From the NCBI GenBank assembly GCA_937915725.1, contig CALGGV010000257.1, positions 1-5,957 on the forward strand: DNA of 5,957 nt. The letters are read 5' to 3'. Below the pieces are notes generated by a model that saw only the letters and a list, made by a program, of their open reading frames with translations, did not search any database and was not told the origin of the DNA. A program made the position numbers and the translations under genes. How positions within the stretch are numbered: position 1 is the stretch's first letter; the number at the start of each line of letters is the position of its first letter. Source of the stretch: an uncultured Selenomonadales bacterium (GTDB lineage Bacteria > Bacillota > Negativicutes > Selenomonadales > Selenomonadaceae). This document shows positions 5,895-5,957 of this stretch, in pieces.

Positions 5895-5957
5895 AAAATC
5901 TTGCTAGAGAGTGTTGAAAAAGTCTAAGTTAAAGAGAAATCAAGAAAATAGCCAATG
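5895..5957. other. Short tail after the glucosidase; no gene seen
   Basis: These 63 bases hold no open frame of note and no clear terminator hairpin. The segment GAGAGTGTTGAAAAAGTC (5907-5924) recalls, from memory only, the terminal inverted repeats of some transposon families, but the partner end and any transposase lie outside the window. I treat it as unassigned. Confidence 0.3.

Overview
The window reads as ordinary chromosomal DNA from a low-to-moderate GC, probably diderm, anaerobic Firmicute; a Negativicutes/Selenomonadales-type genome is my best guess. This is inference. The Firmicute-like signals are the AGGAG-type ribosome binding sites, a full-length MutS2 with KOW-like and Smr domains, and a cytoplasmic MalL-type glucosidase. 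The outer-membrane signal is a HlyD-family adaptor that carries the tip motif used by adaptors to dock on TolC-like outer-membrane channels. All genes are on the + strand.

Layout. 1-260: the 3' end of an M23 (LytM-type) peptidoglycan endopeptidase gene, cut by the window edge. 298-2673: mutS2, intact, 37 bases downstream and probably co-transcribed. 2674-2974: a 301-base gene-free stretch with unusual structure: a short palindrome, two tandem 34-37-base imperfect repeats inside an 8-bp GC inverted repeat, and a 14-bp hairpin whose 3' arm can also pair with an upstream copy of its 5' arm. 2975-4120: HlyD/EmrA-type membrane fusion protein with no transporter partner in view. 4168-4197: a convincing intrinsic terminator. 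4233-5894: complete GH13 alpha-glucosidase. 5895-5957: a short tail with no gene, possibly the edge of an insertion sequence.

How the genes relate. The peptidase and mutS2 are close enough to be an operon but have unrelated jobs (wall hydrolysis; ribosome rescue or recombination control). The adaptor and the glucosidase look like separate units, divided by structured DNA on one side and a terminator on the other. I found no evidence for a new multi-gene system. The most interesting points are the matched, oppositely charged inserts in the two arms of the adaptor's hairpin, the structured 2674-2974 spacer, and a terminator so close to the glucosidase start that it may sit inside that gene's leader.
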